Assembly: GCF_002795825.1 (NCBI RefSeq)
Contig: NZ_CP018800.1
Span: 930,001-994,000 of the forward strand
Length of the DNA: 64,000 nucleotides
Reading direction: 5' to 3'
DNA from: Mariprofundus ferrinatatus
Lineage (GTDB): Bacteria > Pseudomonadota > Zetaproteobacteria > Mariprofundales > Mariprofundaceae
The notes beneath the pieces are model-generated. The model was not told where the DNA came from. It worked only from the letters and a program-made list of their open reading frames with translations, and ran no database searches. Positions 24,840 to 34,598 of the stretch are shown in pieces; position 1 is the stretch's first letter; the number at the start of each line of letters is the position of its first letter. The position numbers and the translations under genes were made by a program.

Positions 24840-25699
24840 AATAGCCTCTCCACCAGCACATGTACGGGGCGAAGAGCCTCATCACTCTGCGCTTTAAGGT
24901 CAGCGAAAATACCATGTTCAAGCGCGGATGGGCAACCACTGCTGCAGGAGAATCCTTCAGTAAGCGTGTTGAAATAGTGCTGCAGCATTAATTGTGCTTT
25001 GGTCACATTGCCATGCATGGTTTCAACAATAGAGGATACTGAAACATTCTCCTCCTCTTCATGCCAGCAGTCATAATCGGTGCTCATGGCAACCGTTGCG
25101 TAGCATATCTCAGCCTCTCGGGCGAGTTTGGCTTCCGGCATATTGGTCATGCCTATCACATCCATGCCCCAGCTGCGGTAGAGCTCAGATTCTGCACGGC
25201 TAGAGAACTGCGGTCCCTGCATGACCATATAGTTTCCGGTGGGGTGGGTGGTAATGGATGCACTTGTGCATGCAGCCAGCAGCTTCGACTTCAGGCATGC
25301 GCAGACCGGGTCTGCCATGGAGACATGGGCAACAATCGGGCCGTCGAAAAAGGTGCTTTCCCTGCTGTGGGTGCGGTCGACAAACTGATCGACAAGAACA
25401 AAGTGGCCCGGTTCAATCTCCTGGCGCAATGAGCCAACAGCAGAGACGGATATAATGCGATTCACACCCGCCACCTTCATGGCATAAATGTTGGCGCGGT
25501 AATTTATCTTATGCGGTGGAATGCTGTGGGTGCGCCCGTGGCGGGGCAGAAACACCACCTCGTGACCATTGATTCTGGCCAGCAATAACTTGTCGGAGGG
25601 TTTGCCGTAAGGCGTGTCTATGTCGAGGGAGTCGATCTTCTCAATACCCTGGATATCGTATAATCCGCTGCCGCCGATAATGCCCGTGCGCGCTTGCAT
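24836..25699 (-). CDS. mtnP: 5'-methylthioadenosine phosphorylase
   Basis: 287 residues of the PNP/MTAP family. GIIGGSGLYDI, then FLPRHGRTHSIPPHKINYRANI and ISVSAVGSL are the phosphate and base binding regions of MTAP; QGPQFSSRAES and MTNMPEAKLAREAE follow. It phosphorolyses MTA from polyamine or quorum-signal synthesis to adenine and methylthioribose-1-phosphate. Inserted between rlmN and pilF with an 11-base gap to rlmN, an uncommon position compared with the classic order. Confidence 0.92.
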   Translation of the reverse strand: MQARTGIIGGSGLYDIQGIEKIDSLDIDTPYGKPSDKLLLARINGHEVVFLPRHGRTHSIPPHKINYRANIYAMKVAGVNRIISVSAVGSLRQEIEPGHFVLVDQFVDRTHSRESTFFDGPIVAHVSMADPVCACLKSKLLAACTSASITTHPTGNYMVMQGPQFSSRAESELYRSWGMDVIGMTNMPEAKLAREAEICYATVAMSTDYDCWHEEEENVSVSSIVETMHGNVTKAQLMLQHYFNTLTEGFSCSSGCPSALEHGIFADLKAQSDEALRPVHVLVERLL

Positions 25700-25710
25700 C
25701 TGTACTCCCT

Positions 25711-26820
25711 TTACTGGTCTGAGGTTTCCGCTTTCAGTTGGCCGCAGGCAGCCATGATATCCTCGCCCCTTGATCGCCTTACCGTGGCACGAATCCCTTT
25801 TGAAATCAAGTTTTGCGCAAACTTGCTCATGTGTTCCTTTGAACTTCCCTCGTAGGGGCTGCCCGGGTAGGGGTTGAACTGGATCAGGTTGACCCTCTCG
25901 CGTTCCGGATTCACAAAGTCGATCAGGGCCTGCAGGTCCTCATCCCTGTCGTTGGTCTCATGCAGCAGTACGTATTCGAGCGTGATGTGGCGCTGTTTGC
26001 CCATCGGGAAATGATTCAGGCAGTTGCGCAGTTGCTTCAGGGGGTATTTCCTGTTGATCGGAACAAGTGAATCGCGAAGCTCGTCGATCGCCGAATGCAG
26101 TGAAATAGCAAGATTTACCTGAAATAGCTCACCCAGCCTTTTAATCTGGGGAACCAGCCCTGAAGTGGAAACGGTAATCCTGCGGCGTGATAACTTCAGC
26201 CCCTCATCAGAAAGCAGTGCGGCAAGGCTGCCGTGCACCCCATCCTCGTTAGCCAGCGGTTCACCCATGCCCATGTAGACAATGTGGGTGATGTCGTTAT
26301 GCAGGTCTCCGCTCATCGGCTCGCTGCGCAGGTCAGACTTGATTGCAAGTACCTGGGCTACAATTTCACCAGCTGTCAGATTGGCTTCGAAAGCCTGTGT
26401 GCCGGTATGGCAGAAGGGGCAGTCGAGCACACAACCCACCTGTGAGGAGATGCAGACCGTTCCGCGTTTCTCCTCAGGGATGAGGACACTTTCGACCATC
26501 TTTCCGGATACGCGCGGTCGATTCAGAGCGAAGAGATATTTGCGTGTACCATCGCTGGATAACTGGCGTCGAATAAGGCGCAGCGGTTCGCAGAGCAGTT
26601 CATCTTTCAGAATGGCGCGAAGCTCGCCCGGGATGTTTTTCATCTCATCGGGATTGAGCACCCCCTTGTTGCGCCAGTCGATTATCTGTTTTGCACGGAA
26701 TGCAGGTTGCCCCAGGTTTTTGAGCAGCGACTGCAACTCTGCAAGAGAGATAACAGGAAGCTGGGGCTTATCAGGGCTGTTGCGATTGGAGGTGGGGGTT
26801 GAGGTTGGCATGCGGCGCAT
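25711..26820 (-). CDS. rlmN: RlmN, dual-specificity 23S rRNA/tRNA adenine C2-methyltransferase
   Basis: Radical SAM enzyme. The CxxxCxxC cluster motif is in VGCVLDCPFCHTG; HIVYMGMGEPLAN is the following SAM-binding region, and the resolving cysteine lies in the C-terminal IMAACGQL. It methylates A2503 of 23S rRNA and A37 of some tRNAs. The start is uncertain: ATG 26820 gives about the usual length (369 residues), while ATG 26859 or 26937 would overlap the divergent ATP-grasp gene. No strong ribosome site marks any of them. Confidence 0.92.
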   Translation of the reverse strand: MRRMPTSTPTSNRNSPDKPQLPVISLAELQSLLKNLGQPAFRAKQIIDWRNKGVLNPDEMKNIPGELRAILKDELLCEPLRLIRRQLSSDGTRKYLFALNRPRVSGKMVESVLIPEEKRGTVCISSQVGCVLDCPFCHTGTQAFEANLTAGEIVAQVLAIKSDLRSEPMSGDLHNDITHIVYMGMGEPLANEDGVHGSLAALLSDEGLKLSRRRITVSTSGLVPQIKRLGELFQVNLAISLHSAIDELRDSLVPINRKYPLKQLRNCLNHFPMGKQRHITLEYVLLHETNDRDEDLQALIDFVNPERERVNLIQFNPYPGSPYEGSSKEHMSKFAQNLISKGIRATVRRSRGEDIMAACGQLKAETSDQ

Positions 26821-26857
26821 TGTGACAGAGTACCTGTTTCTGAGATAGCCTTCGGTC

Positions 26858-27925
26858 ATGGCGACATCTATGGCAAGTGAAACTCCTGTATCTATCCCTT
26901 CGCATGACTTCCATATCATGCTCGCGTTTGCGCGCACCGTGTTCGCGCTGAAAGATAATCAGGCATATCTCGAGCAACTGGAGAGATATCTGCCTGATGC
27001 TGCGAAGATCAGAACGACATGGCCGAGTGTGTTGATGGGGTTTGATTTCCATCTGACGCCGGAGGGGCCGAAGCTGATTGAGATCAATAACAATGCCGGT
27101 GGCCTGTATATCGGAGAAGATTGCTGGTTCCCCCAGCCGGATATCGTGGAGCTGAAAGGGTCGCTTGAGGAGCGGCTGGTTGGGATGTTTCGTGAAGAGT
27201 GGATGAGCATTGCCATCATGGATGAGAATGTTACCGAGCAGTTCATGTATCCGGAGATGCTGGCCTATGCCGAGCTTTTCGAGCGACACGGACGCCACGC
27301 GGTTGTTGTGAGTCCTGAAGATTTGCAATTGACTGATAACGGGCTTTCAGTTGACGGAAGAGCCATCGATGCGATCTATAACCGGCACACTGATTTCTAT
27401 CTTGAGGAAGCGGACATAAGACATATTCGGCAGGCCTATGAGCGAGGCCAGGTGGTGATCAACCCGCATCCGCGCAGTTATGCCCTGATTGGCGACAAAT
27501 CGCGCATGGTGGACTGGTGGCGACCAGGCTTACTTGAGGCTTGTGTAGATGATGATTCACTGGCTTTGATCAGGGCAGTGACTCCGGAAACCATTCATCT
27601 TGCCGAGACCGATTCCGACAAGGCCTGGTCTGAGCGCAAGGATTACGTATTCAAACCGGCTGCACGCCATGGCGGCAAGGGAGTGGTGATAGGGCGTGGC
27701 ATGAGTCGTAAGCGCTTCGATTCTTTTGACTTAAACGAAACCATTATGCAAAAGCTTGTCCCGCCAAGTGTGGTTGATGTGGAGGGTGTTGAGATGAAGC
27801 TCGATATTCGTCTCTTTATGCATGGCAGAAACCTGATTGCTCTGGCAGGTCGCGTCTGGCGAGGGCAGGTAACCAATTTCCGGGAACCCGGAAGTGGCTG
27901 GGTGGCTCTTTCGATTGAGGGGTGA
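26858..27925 (+). CDS. ATP-grasp superfamily protein, uncharacterised
   Basis: 355 residues. Near the N-terminus GPKLIEINNNAGG resembles a metal-binding ENxN-type ATP-grasp strand, while VFKPAARHGGKGVVIG near residue 265 resembles the Gly-rich ATP loop. This order fits a circularly permuted ATP-grasp fold (as in glutathionylspermidine-synthase-like or CP-ATP-grasp proteins). The substrate is unknown; the family ligates carboxylates to amines or thiols. It overlaps the next glycosyltransferase gene by about 30 bases, suggesting a shared pathway. The start is ATG 26858 or 26873; neither has a clear ribosome site. Confidence 0.75.
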   Translation: MATSMASETPVSIPSHDFHIMLAFARTVFALKDNQAYLEQLERYLPDAAKIRTTWPSVLMGFDFHLTPEGPKLIEINNNAGGLYIGEDCWFPQPDIVELKGSLEERLVGMFREEWMSIAIMDENVTEQFMYPEMLAYAELFERHGRHAVVVSPEDLQLTDNGLSVDGRAIDAIYNRHTDFYLEEADIRHIRQAYERGQVVINPHPRSYALIGDKSRMVDWWRPGLLEACVDDDSLALIRAVTPETIHLAETDSDKAWSERKDYVFKPAARHGGKGVVIGRGMSRKRFDSFDLNETIMQKLVPPSVVDVEGVEMKLDIRLFMHGRNLIALAGRVWRGQVTNFREPGSGWVALSIEG

Positions 27926-28604
27926 ACTTACCGTTGCAGCAGTTGTGCCTGTACTTAACGAGGCGGCACTCCTGTCTGTGCTGATTGACCGGCTGAGGTC
28001 TCTTAATCTGGATGAGTGTGTGATTGTTGATGGGGGCTCCAGTGATTCAACATGCACAATGCTCGAAAAGTCAGGTCTGACATGGATCAGCTCCGAGGCG
28101 GGAAGGGCAAAGCAGATGAATGCCGGATCAGCCATGTGCAAGGCAGACATAATCCTTTTTATTCATGCAGATACATTTCTTAGTTCAAGTTGTCTGGAGG
28201 CATTGAGGGAGGTTTGCAAACGGTCGGAGGTGATAGCTGGCCGGTTCAATCTTCGGCTCTCGGGAAAACAGTCTATTTACCGGGTAATCGAGTCGATGAT
28301 CAACCTGCGATCGCGAATTTCAAAAATCAGTACGGGAGATCAGTGCATCTTTGTGCGGCGCGCACAGTTTGAGGCAATGGGCGGTTTTACTGATATACCT
28401 CTGATGGAGGATGTGGAGCTTTCAATGCGTCTGAAACGGCAGGGAGAAATTGCCTGCCTGCGAGAACAGGTGGTTACCAGCAGTCGGCGATGGGAACAGT
28501 TCGGTCCGATGAACACCCTTTTGCTGATGTGGAAGCTCCGTATTCTTTTCTGGATGGGAGTTGCTCCGGATAAATTGGCGGTTATGTATCGGGATGCCCG
28601 GTGA
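27894..28604 (+). CDS. Family 2 glycosyltransferase, TIGR04283-like
   Basis: 236 residues. AAVVPVLNEAALL opens the GT-A fold; VDGGSSDST, then AGRAKQMNAGS and the LFIHADTFL metal-site region match the short glycosyltransferases that TIGR04283 calls arsenosugar-related. FTDIPLMEDVELSMRLKRQG is the acceptor-side motif. No membrane anchor. GTG 27894 or TTG 27915 may be the start; both overlap the ATP-grasp gene. The arsenosugar label rests only on family name; no arsM or arsS-type gene is in the window. Confidence 0.8.
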   Translation: MAGWLFRLRGELTVAAVVPVLNEAALLSVLIDRLRSLNLDECVIVDGGSSDSTCTMLEKSGLTWISSEAGRAKQMNAGSAMCKADIILFIHADTFLSSSCLEALREVCKRSEVIAGRFNLRLSGKQSIYRVIESMINLRSRISKISTGDQCIFVRRAQFEAMGGFTDIPLMEDVELSMRLKRQGEIACLREQVVTSSRRWEQFGPMNTLLLMWKLRILFWMGVAPDKLAVMYRDAR

Positions 28605-29200
28605 AGGGAGTCTCGAACGTTCACGTGATCATCATGTGCAAGGCACCGGTTGCTGGCAGGGTAAAGACCCGCCTGATCGGCCGCTATAGCGCTGACCAGG
28701 CGGCAACACTGCATGCGGAGATGGCAGAGGAGGTTGTGTCGCGGGCTGCCAGGCTGTTTGATAATGTGTTGATCTCTGCTGACGACCCCGGCCACCCATT
28801 TTTTTCACGTTTTAATCTTCCCGTTATTTCGCAGGGAGAAGGCAATCTTGGCGACCGCATGCACCGCATGATGGTTGGCACCTTTGCTGATGGCGCCGAA
28901 GGCGCAATGTTTCTGGGAACCGATTCGCCACACATGCAGGATGAGAGATTGATTGCTGCTGCAGAAATGCTGCAGTCGCATGATGTCGTGCTCGGGCCGG
29001 TCGAGGACGGAGGCTATGATCTGATTGCTATGGCCAGTGCTTATCCTCTGTTTGACCAGATCAACTGGTCTTCCCCGGAGGTGTTGGCGCAGACGCTGAA
29101 GCATGTGCAAAAGTTCAACCTCTCTTGCGCGATTCTCGATACGGAATTTGATATCGATTATCCCGAAGATTTGGAGAGAGCAGGGTGGCGTTACGCCTGA
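28601..29200 (+). CDS. TIGR04282-like (DUF2064) glycosyltransferase
   Basis: 199 residues, nucleotide-diphosphate-sugar transferase-like. IIMCKAPVAGRVKTRL is the N-terminal nucleotide-binding loop; FLGTDSPHM and LGPVEDGGYDLIAM are the typical motifs. Begins with GTG that overlaps the upstream stop (GTGA). Members are commonly adjacent to a TIGR04283 gene, as here, which supports a shared small-molecule pathway. Function has not been settled for most homologues. Confidence 0.85.
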   Translation: MKGVSNVHVIIMCKAPVAGRVKTRLIGRYSADQAATLHAEMAEEVVSRAARLFDNVLISADDPGHPFFSRFNLPVISQGEGNLGDRMHRMMVGTFADGAEGAMFLGTDSPHMQDERLIAAAEMLQSHDVVLGPVEDGGYDLIAMASAYPLFDQINWSSPEVLAQTLKHVQKFNLSCAILDTEFDIDYPEDLERAGWRYA

Positions 29201-29220
29201 TCAATGCTCCGCAACTTGTT

Positions 29221-29248
29221 TTGCAGCGTTCATAATAGCGGCTATAAT
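29221..29248 (+). promoter_or_regulatory. Sigma-70 type promoter of the GGDEF-EAL gene
   Basis: TTGCAG at 29221-29226, 16-base spacer, TATAAT at 29243-29248, about 50 bases before the ATG. Confidence 0.65.
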
Positions 29249-29299
29249 AGTAGAAGAGACGGTCTAACTGACTAAGCTGATCTCAAAGCGGGTGGGACT

Positions 29300-30568
29300 A
29301 TGGCGGAAAGTGGTGTTGATTCTCAACTCTATGATGCACTGACTGGGCTTCCAAACAGGACACTTCTGTATGACCGCCTGAAACACGAGATAGATGTCGC
29401 CGACAGAGCCCGAACATCGCTGGCGTTGATGCACATTGATCCATTCCCGTTCTCAGATATCAACAGTACCCTCGGTTTTGATGTGGGTGATGAGTTGCTG
29501 ATTCAGTTTGCCGGCCGTTTGCAGACCATTGTCAGGAGGGCAGATACTGTTGCCCACCTCTCGAGTGATGAGTTTGCTATTCTCCTGCCAACGGTTAGCG
29601 ATGAGTTGATAGCGACCGTTGTATCAAAGCTGTTAAGTTGCTTCGAGTTGCCATTCATGATTCATGGGGAATCCATCTTTCTCGGCTTGAATGTTGGCGT
29701 GGCAACTTATCCACTGAATTGTGCTTCGCCGGATGAGATGGTTCACGGTGCCATGATGGCCACGAAAGAAGCCAAGGCGAGAAAGGAGCCTGTTGTCAGT
29801 TATAGCGGTGATATGGCCCAGCAGGCGAGCGAAAACCTGCAGATGTTCGGTGCGCTGCGGAGAGCCATTCATTCCGAGATGTTAGAACTTAATTTTCAGC
29901 CTCAGGTGGATATAAAAAGTGGGAAGGTGGTCGGTGTTGAGGCGCTGACCCGCTGGGATACTGCTGAGATTCCACCTGCCAAGTTTATTCCTCTGGCGGA
30001 AACAACAGGTCTGATCTGTGACCTGACGGAGTGGATGCTCAATGCCAGCATCAGACAGGTTGGCATCTGGCAGCGGAGCGGCGTGAATCGCAATCTTTCG
30101 GTCAATATCTCAACACATGATCTTCTCAACCCCAAGTTCGTCTCCTCTGTTCTGAAGCGGATTGATGAGCATGGTATATCCTCTTCTCCCATCACTTTTG
30201 AAGTGACAGAGAATTCGGTAATGAGGCATGTGCATCACGCTATTAAAACACTGCACCAGCTCAATGAGGCTGGATTCAGGGTTTCAATCGACAATTTCGG
30301 CACCGGCTACTCCTCGCTCGCCTATCTGAAAAATATTCCCGCTCATGAATTGAAGATTGATCGCAGCTTTGTCATCGGTCTGAACAGTAATCCGAGCAAT
30401 CAGAAAGTGGTTCGCGCAGTTATCAGCCTGGCCCATGAGTTTGAACTCAGCGTGGTGGCAGAAGGGGTGCAAACTACCGAAGAGCTCGAATTGTTGAGCT
30501 CCTACGGTTGCGATATCGCACAGGGATTTCTGACCGGAAAACCGGTACCAGCCAGCGAGATTTCTTGA
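29300..30568 (+). CDS. GGDEF-EAL protein with degenerate GGDEF site
   Basis: 422 residues with no sensor or membrane region before the GGDEF domain. The GGDEF signature is replaced by SSDEF (88-92), so diguanylate cyclase activity is probably lost. The EAL domain has EAL (214-216), N269 in VNIS, E304 in TEN, K352 and AEGV, while the usual DD metal pair is D331-N332. It may still hydrolyse cyclic-di-GMP, or act as a binding protein with the GGDEF half as regulator. Start ATG 29300 has a GGGTGGG sequence before it. Single-gene unit with its own promoter. Confidence 0.88.
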   Translation: MAESGVDSQLYDALTGLPNRTLLYDRLKHEIDVADRARTSLALMHIDPFPFSDINSTLGFDVGDELLIQFAGRLQTIVRRADTVAHLSSDEFAILLPTVSDELIATVVSKLLSCFELPFMIHGESIFLGLNVGVATYPLNCASPDEMVHGAMMATKEAKARKEPVVSYSGDMAQQASENLQMFGALRRAIHSEMLELNFQPQVDIKSGKVVGVEALTRWDTAEIPPAKFIPLAETTGLICDLTEWMLNASIRQVGIWQRSGVNRNLSVNISTHDLLNPKFVSSVLKRIDEHGISSSPITFEVTENSVMRHVHHAIKTLHQLNEAGFRVSIDNFGTGYSSLAYLKNIPAHELKIDRSFVIGLNSNPSNQKVVRAVISLAHEFELSVVAEGVQTTEELELLSSYGCDIAQGFLTGKPVPASEIS

Positions 30569-30702
30569 GATAAACCCGGGGGCATACCAAGTACAGTTCT
30601 GATCTGCTGTCGCCTGCCGGGCGGTAGTGTTCTCTGCATCGCGAAATACCCCTGCTTGCACCTTTTCCGACGGCTGCTGCTGCGCTAGGGTTGGCGCACT
30701 GG

Positions 30703-30729
30703 CGGGTAGGCCGTACGCTTACCCGTTTT
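30703..30729 (+). promoter_or_regulatory. Stem-loop with short T-run in the carB leader, possible attenuator
   Basis: CGGGTAGGC pairs with GCTTACCCG around a five-base loop (one G-T pair), followed by TTTTC, 45 bases before the carB start. It may end the upstream GGDEF-EAL transcript or attenuate carB. The short T-run makes strong termination doubtful. Confidence 0.4.
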
Positions 30730-30773
30730 CTGTGTCTGGAGCCGAAGGTTCCGCTCAAGGAGAAGCCAAGCAG

Positions 30774-33700
30774 ATGCCACGTCGAAATGATATTCAGTCC
30801 ATCATGATTCTGGGAGCAGGCCCGATTGTAATCGGCCAAGCCTGCGAGTTTGACTATTCCGGGGTTCAAGCCTGTAAGGCGCTCAAGGAGGAGGGGTTCC
30901 GGGTTATTCTGGTAAACTCCAATCCGGCCACCATCATGACCGATCCCGAGTTTGCCGATGCCACCTACATTGAGCCGGTTACCTGGGAGGTTGTCGCCAA
31001 GATTATCGAGAAGGAGCGCCCTGATGCGATTCTTCCGACCATGGGTGGCCAGACGGCACTGAACTGCGCACTGTCCCTGAACAAACACGGCATTCTTGAG
31101 AAATTCGATGTTAAGCTGATCGGTGCTCAGCCTGATGCAATTGATAAGGCAGAAGATCGCGAGCGTTTCAAAGCTGCGATGGATCATATCGGGCTGGAAA
31201 TGGCGCGCGGCGGTTTTGCTCACGATATGGCTGAGGCGAGGGCGCTGGCTGAAGAGATCGGCTATCCGATCATTATCCGTCCCTCATTTACGCTCGGCGG
31301 CTCCGGTGGCGGTATCGCCTACAATCCGGAAGAGTTTGAGCAGATTGCACACTCGGGTCTTGATGCTTCACCAACTGACGAAATCCTCGTCGAAGAGTCG
31401 ATTATCGGCTGGAAAGAGTTCGAGATGGAGGTGATGAGGGACTGCGCCGATAACTGCGTGATCATCTGTTCAATCGAAAACTTTGATCCGATGGGTGTGC
31501 ATACCGGTGACTCGATTACCGTGGCGCCTGCCCAGACCCTGACCGACAAAGAGTACCAGCGCATGCGTGATGCCTCGATTGCCATCCTGCGAGAGATTGG
31601 CGTCGAGACGGGCGGTTCCAATGTACAGTTTGCAGTCAATCCGAAAGACGGACGCCTGATTGTGATCGAGATGAATCCGCGTGTATCCCGCTCCTCAGCA
31701 CTGGCATCCAAGGCAACCGGATTCCCGATTGCCAAGATCGCAGCAAAACTGGCCGTGGGTTACACGCTGGATGAGATCCGCAATGATATTACCGGCGAAA
31801 CTTATGCGGCATTCGAGCCGACCATCGATTATGTGGTCACCAAGCTGCCGCGTTTTGCATTTGAGAAGTTCCCAGGTGCCGATGTGCGCCTGACCACGCA
31901 GATGAAGTCGGTGGGCGAGGTGATGGCGATCGGTCGTTCATTTACCGAATCACTCGGCAAAGCCATGCGCGGCCTGGAAACCGGTTCGTGTGGTTTCGAC
32001 AAGAGCATTCCCGATGATGTCGATGAGGAGCGCTTCCTGCAGGAGAAGCTTGCCGTTCCGGGCGCCGAACGGCTCTGGTGGGTTGGAGAAGCCTTGCGTG
32101 CAGGGTGGTCCGAGCAGCGTGTGTTTGAAGTAACCAATATCGATCCATGGTTTATCCGTGAACTGACTTCGGTGATTCTGCTGGAGGCCGCACTTTGCGG
32201 CCGGGATGTGGATTCGCTGACCCGCGAGCAGTGGCTTGAAGCCAAGCGTGAGGGTATTTCGGATATGCGTCTGGCCGAACTGCTGGTCAGCGATGAGTTG
32301 ACGGTACGCAAGGCACGTCAGGCAGCCGGTGTGAATCCAGTATTCAAACGCGTTGATACCTGTGCGGCAGAATTTGAGGCGCATACCCCGTATCTCTACT
32401 CTACTTACGAGGATGAGTGTGAGGCGCGCCCGAGTAGCAAGAAGAAGATCATGGTGCTTGGCGGTGGCCCCAACCGAATAGGTCAGGGTATCGAGTTCGA
32501 CTACTGCTGCGTACATGCGGCATTTGCCCTCTCCGAAGACGGGTTTGAGACGATCATGGTCAATTGCAACCCTGAAACCGTTTCCACCGATTACGATACC
32601 TCCGACCGCCTCTATTTTGAGCCTCTCACCTATGAGGACGTGATGGCGATTGTCGATACCGAGAAACCGGACGGCGTGATTGTACAGTTTGGCGGCCAGA
32701 CGCCGTTGAAACTGGCCGAATCACTTGAGGCTGCAGGCGTGCCGATTATCGGCACCAGCCCGGACATGATCGATCTTGCCGAGGATCGCGAGCGGTTCCA
32801 GAAGCTGTTGCACAAACTTGGGCTCAGGCAGCCTGAGAACGGAACAGCACGCTCCACTGAAGAGGCTGTACAGGTCGCAGCAGAGATTGGCTATCCGGTC
32901 GTGGTTCGCCCATCCTATGTGCTGGGTGGCCGTGCCATGCAGATCGTTCATGATGAGAAGGGCCTGCTTCGTTACATGAACGAGGCTGTACAGGCTTCTC
33001 CTGATCATCCGGTGCTTCTGGATCGTTTCCTGAACAGCGCTATCGAGCTTGATGTCGATGCTCTGGCCGATGACACGCGAGTCGTTATAGGCGGTATCAT
33101 GGAGCATATCGAAGAGGCGGGTGTTCACTCGGGCGATTCAGCCTGCTGCCTGCCTCCGCACTCGATCGGCGAAGACATTATTGCTGAAGTCCGGCGTCAG
33201 ACAGTTGAACTTGGACTTGCGCTGCATGTGAAGGGTCTGCTCAATATCCAGTTCGCTATTCAGGGCGACACCATCTATGTGCTGGAAGTGAATCCGCGTG
33301 CATCGCGTACAGTTCCGTTTGTTTCGAAGGCGACCGGTAAGCCGCTGGCCAAGATTGCTGCACGAATCATGTCCGGCCAGTCGCTGGATGATCTTGGCAT
33401 CGACGAAATTGCGCAGCCGACCTCGTTCCGTGCTGTTAAAGAAGCCGTATTCCCGTTTGTGAAGTTCCGCGGTGTTGATCCGCTGCTTAGTCCTGAGATG
33501 AAATCTACAGGTGAAGTGATGGGTATTGCACCGGACTTTGCTGCTGCCTTCTCCAAAGCACAGCTTGGAGGCGGACTTCGCCTTCCGGATTCGGGGACAG
33601 CCTTTGTCTCCGTGCGTGACGCAGATAAACATGGCCTCGTGCAGTTGGGCAGAACACTGGTGGATGCAGGTTTCAAACTTCTTGCGACAAGCGGCAGCTG

Positions 33701-33989
33701 GCAGGTCTTGAATGACGCAGATATCGCTGCTGAAAAAGTTGCTAAGGTAACCGATGGCGTTCGTCCGCACATTGTGGACCGGCTTCTCAATGACGAGATT
33801 GACCTGATTGTGAATACCACCGAAGGCCTGCAGGCGGTGAAGGACTCGAAATCAATCCGTCAGGCAACACTTGAGCGTGGTATTGCCTATTTCACGACGC
33901 TGGCTGGCGGACTTGCCGCAGCTCAGGCAATCGCAGGACATTCGGATGTAACGGTCGTGAAGAGCATTCAGGAATATCATAAGGGGTAA
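30774..33989 (+). CDS. carB: Carbamoyl-phosphate synthase large subunit
   Basis: 1071 residues from ATG 30774, which is preceded by AAGGAGA; the family length is about 1073. A longer frame upstream (from 30627) is unsupported. Two homologous ATP-grasp halves: the first begins [21 protein letters not shown], the second [21 protein letters not shown], and the MGS-like allosteric domain follows near residue 935. It makes carbamoyl phosphate from bicarbonate, ATP and ammonia for pyrimidine and arginine synthesis. carA is not adjacent, and the preceding gene is unrelated. greA follows 6 bases later. Confidence 0.97.
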   Translation: MPRRNDIQSIMILGAGPIVIGQACEFDYSGVQACKALKEEGFRVILVNSNPATIMTDPEFADATYIEPVTWEVVAKIIEKERPDAILPTMGGQTALNCALSLNKHGILEKFDVKLIGAQPDAIDKAEDRERFKAAMDHIGLEMARGGFAHDMAEARALAEEIGYPIIIRPSFTLGGSGGGIAYNPEEFEQIAHSGLDASPTDEILVEESIIGWKEFEMEVMRDCADNCVIICSIENFDPMGVHTGDSITVAPAQTLTDKEYQRMRDASIAILREIGVETGGSNVQFAVNPKDGRLIVIEMNPRVSRSSALASKATGFPIAKIAAKLAVGYTLDEIRNDITGETYAAFEPTIDYVVTKLPRFAFEKFPGADVRLTTQMKSVGEVMAIGRSFTESLGKAMRGLETGSCGFDKSIPDDVDEERFLQEKLAVPGAERLWWVGEALRAGWSEQRVFEVTNIDPWFIRELTSVILLEAALCGRDVDSLTREQWLEAKREGISDMRLAELLVSDELTVRKARQAAGVNPVFKRVDTCAAEFEAHTPYLYSTYEDECEARPSSKKKIMVLGGGPNRIGQGIEFDYCCVHAAFALSEDGFETIMVNCNPETVSTDYDTSDRLYFEPLTYEDVMAIVDTEKPDGVIVQFGGQTPLKLAESLEAAGVPIIGTSPDMIDLAEDRERFQKLLHKLGLRQPENGTARSTEEAVQVAAEIGYPVVVRPSYVLGGRAMQIVHDEKGLLRYMNEAVQASPDHPVLLDRFLNSAIELDVDALADDTRVVIGGIMEHIEEAGVHSGDSACCLPPHSIGEDIIAEVRRQTVELGLALHVKGLLNIQFAIQGDTIYVLEVNPRASRTVPFVSKATGKPLAKIAARIMSGQSLDDLGIDEIAQPTSFRAVKEAVFPFVKFRGVDPLLSPEMKSTGEVMGIAPDFAAAFSKAQLGGGLRLPDSGTAFVSVRDADKHGLVQLGRTLVDAGFKLLATSGSWQVLNDADIAAEKVAKVTDGVRPHIVDRLLNDEIDLIVNTTEGLQAVKDSKSIRQATLERGIAYFTTLAGGLAAAQAIAGHSDVTVVKSIQEYHKG

Positions 33990-33995
33990 CAGAAA

Positions 33996-34469
33996 TTGGA
34001 ACGTGTACCGATGACAAAACAGGGTGCTGAAGCACTGCGTGAGACCCTCGCATACCTGAAAGGTGAGAACCGCCACAGGATCGTAAGAACGATTGAAGAG
34101 GCGCGTGCACATGGTGATCTATCCGAGAATGCGGAATACCATGCTGCCAAAGAAGAGCAGGGTATGAACGAGGGTAAGATCAAGTCGCTGGAGGACAAAC
34201 TGGCGCGTGCACATGTCATTGATCCGGCCACAATTACTGTGGACAGGATTGTTTTTGGTGCCACGGTCGATCTGATCGATCTTGATGAGGGAACCGAGGT
34301 GACCTATCAGGTTGTTGGCGTTGACGAGGCCGATATTGAGCATGGCAAGGTTTCCATTACCTCGCCAATTGCACGTGCAATGATCGGCAAGGAGGAGGGC
34401 GATGTGATTAATGTACAGGCGCCAAGTGGTCTCCGTGAGTATGAGGTTCAGGAGATCCGATACGAGTAG
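33996..34469 (+). CDS. greA: Transcription elongation factor GreA
   Basis: 157 residues. Family start pattern M-x-x-x-PMT is obtained only from the TTG at 33996 (AAGGGG upstream), rather than ATG 34011. The N-terminal coiled coil has EEARAHGDLSENAEYHAAKEEQ with the basic and acidic tip residues; the C-terminal FKBP-like domain ends with GLREYEVQEIRY. It rescues backtracked RNA polymerase by stimulating transcript cleavage. carB-greA adjacency is common in proteobacteria. Confidence 0.96.
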   Translation: MERVPMTKQGAEALRETLAYLKGENRHRIVRTIEEARAHGDLSENAEYHAAKEEQGMNEGKIKSLEDKLARAHVIDPATITVDRIVFGATVDLIDLDEGTEVTYQVVGVDEADIEHGKVSITSPIARAMIGKEEGDVINVQAPSGLREYEVQEIRYE

Positions 34470-34513
34470 TTACCTGAGCCCGGTTGCGGATATCCTGTCC
34501 TCAATCATGGACA

Positions 34514-34573
34514 CCGGACAACAGCCCGGTTTTGTCCGGCTCATGTACTTCGTCCGCCGCACCTCCTGTGCGG
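34514..34573 (+). promoter_or_regulatory. Two stem-loops in the leader of the DUF4149 gene
   Basis: First: CCGGACAA ... TTGTCCGG (34514-34539), 8-bp perfect stem. Second: CCGCAC, loop CTCCT, GTGCGG (34557-34573); its loop is complementary to the GGAGG ribosome site near 34589. This could mask or expose the ribosome site. No terminator T-run follows. Function is inferred. Confidence 0.4.
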
Positions 34574-34598
34574 GAGAGCCAGTTGTTGGAGGAGATAG

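Noticed and set aside
26858-29200. Arsenosugar biosynthesis cluster
   Set aside because: Only the glycosyltransferase family names suggest this. The ArsM and radical-SAM ArsS genes needed are not here.
30474-31223. 249-residue minus frame across the carB start
   Set aside because: Antisense to carB and the GGDEF-EAL gene; no motif; a shadow.
31829-32516. Large minus frames inside carB
   Set aside because: carB is complete in the plus frame; these are shadows of its codon usage.
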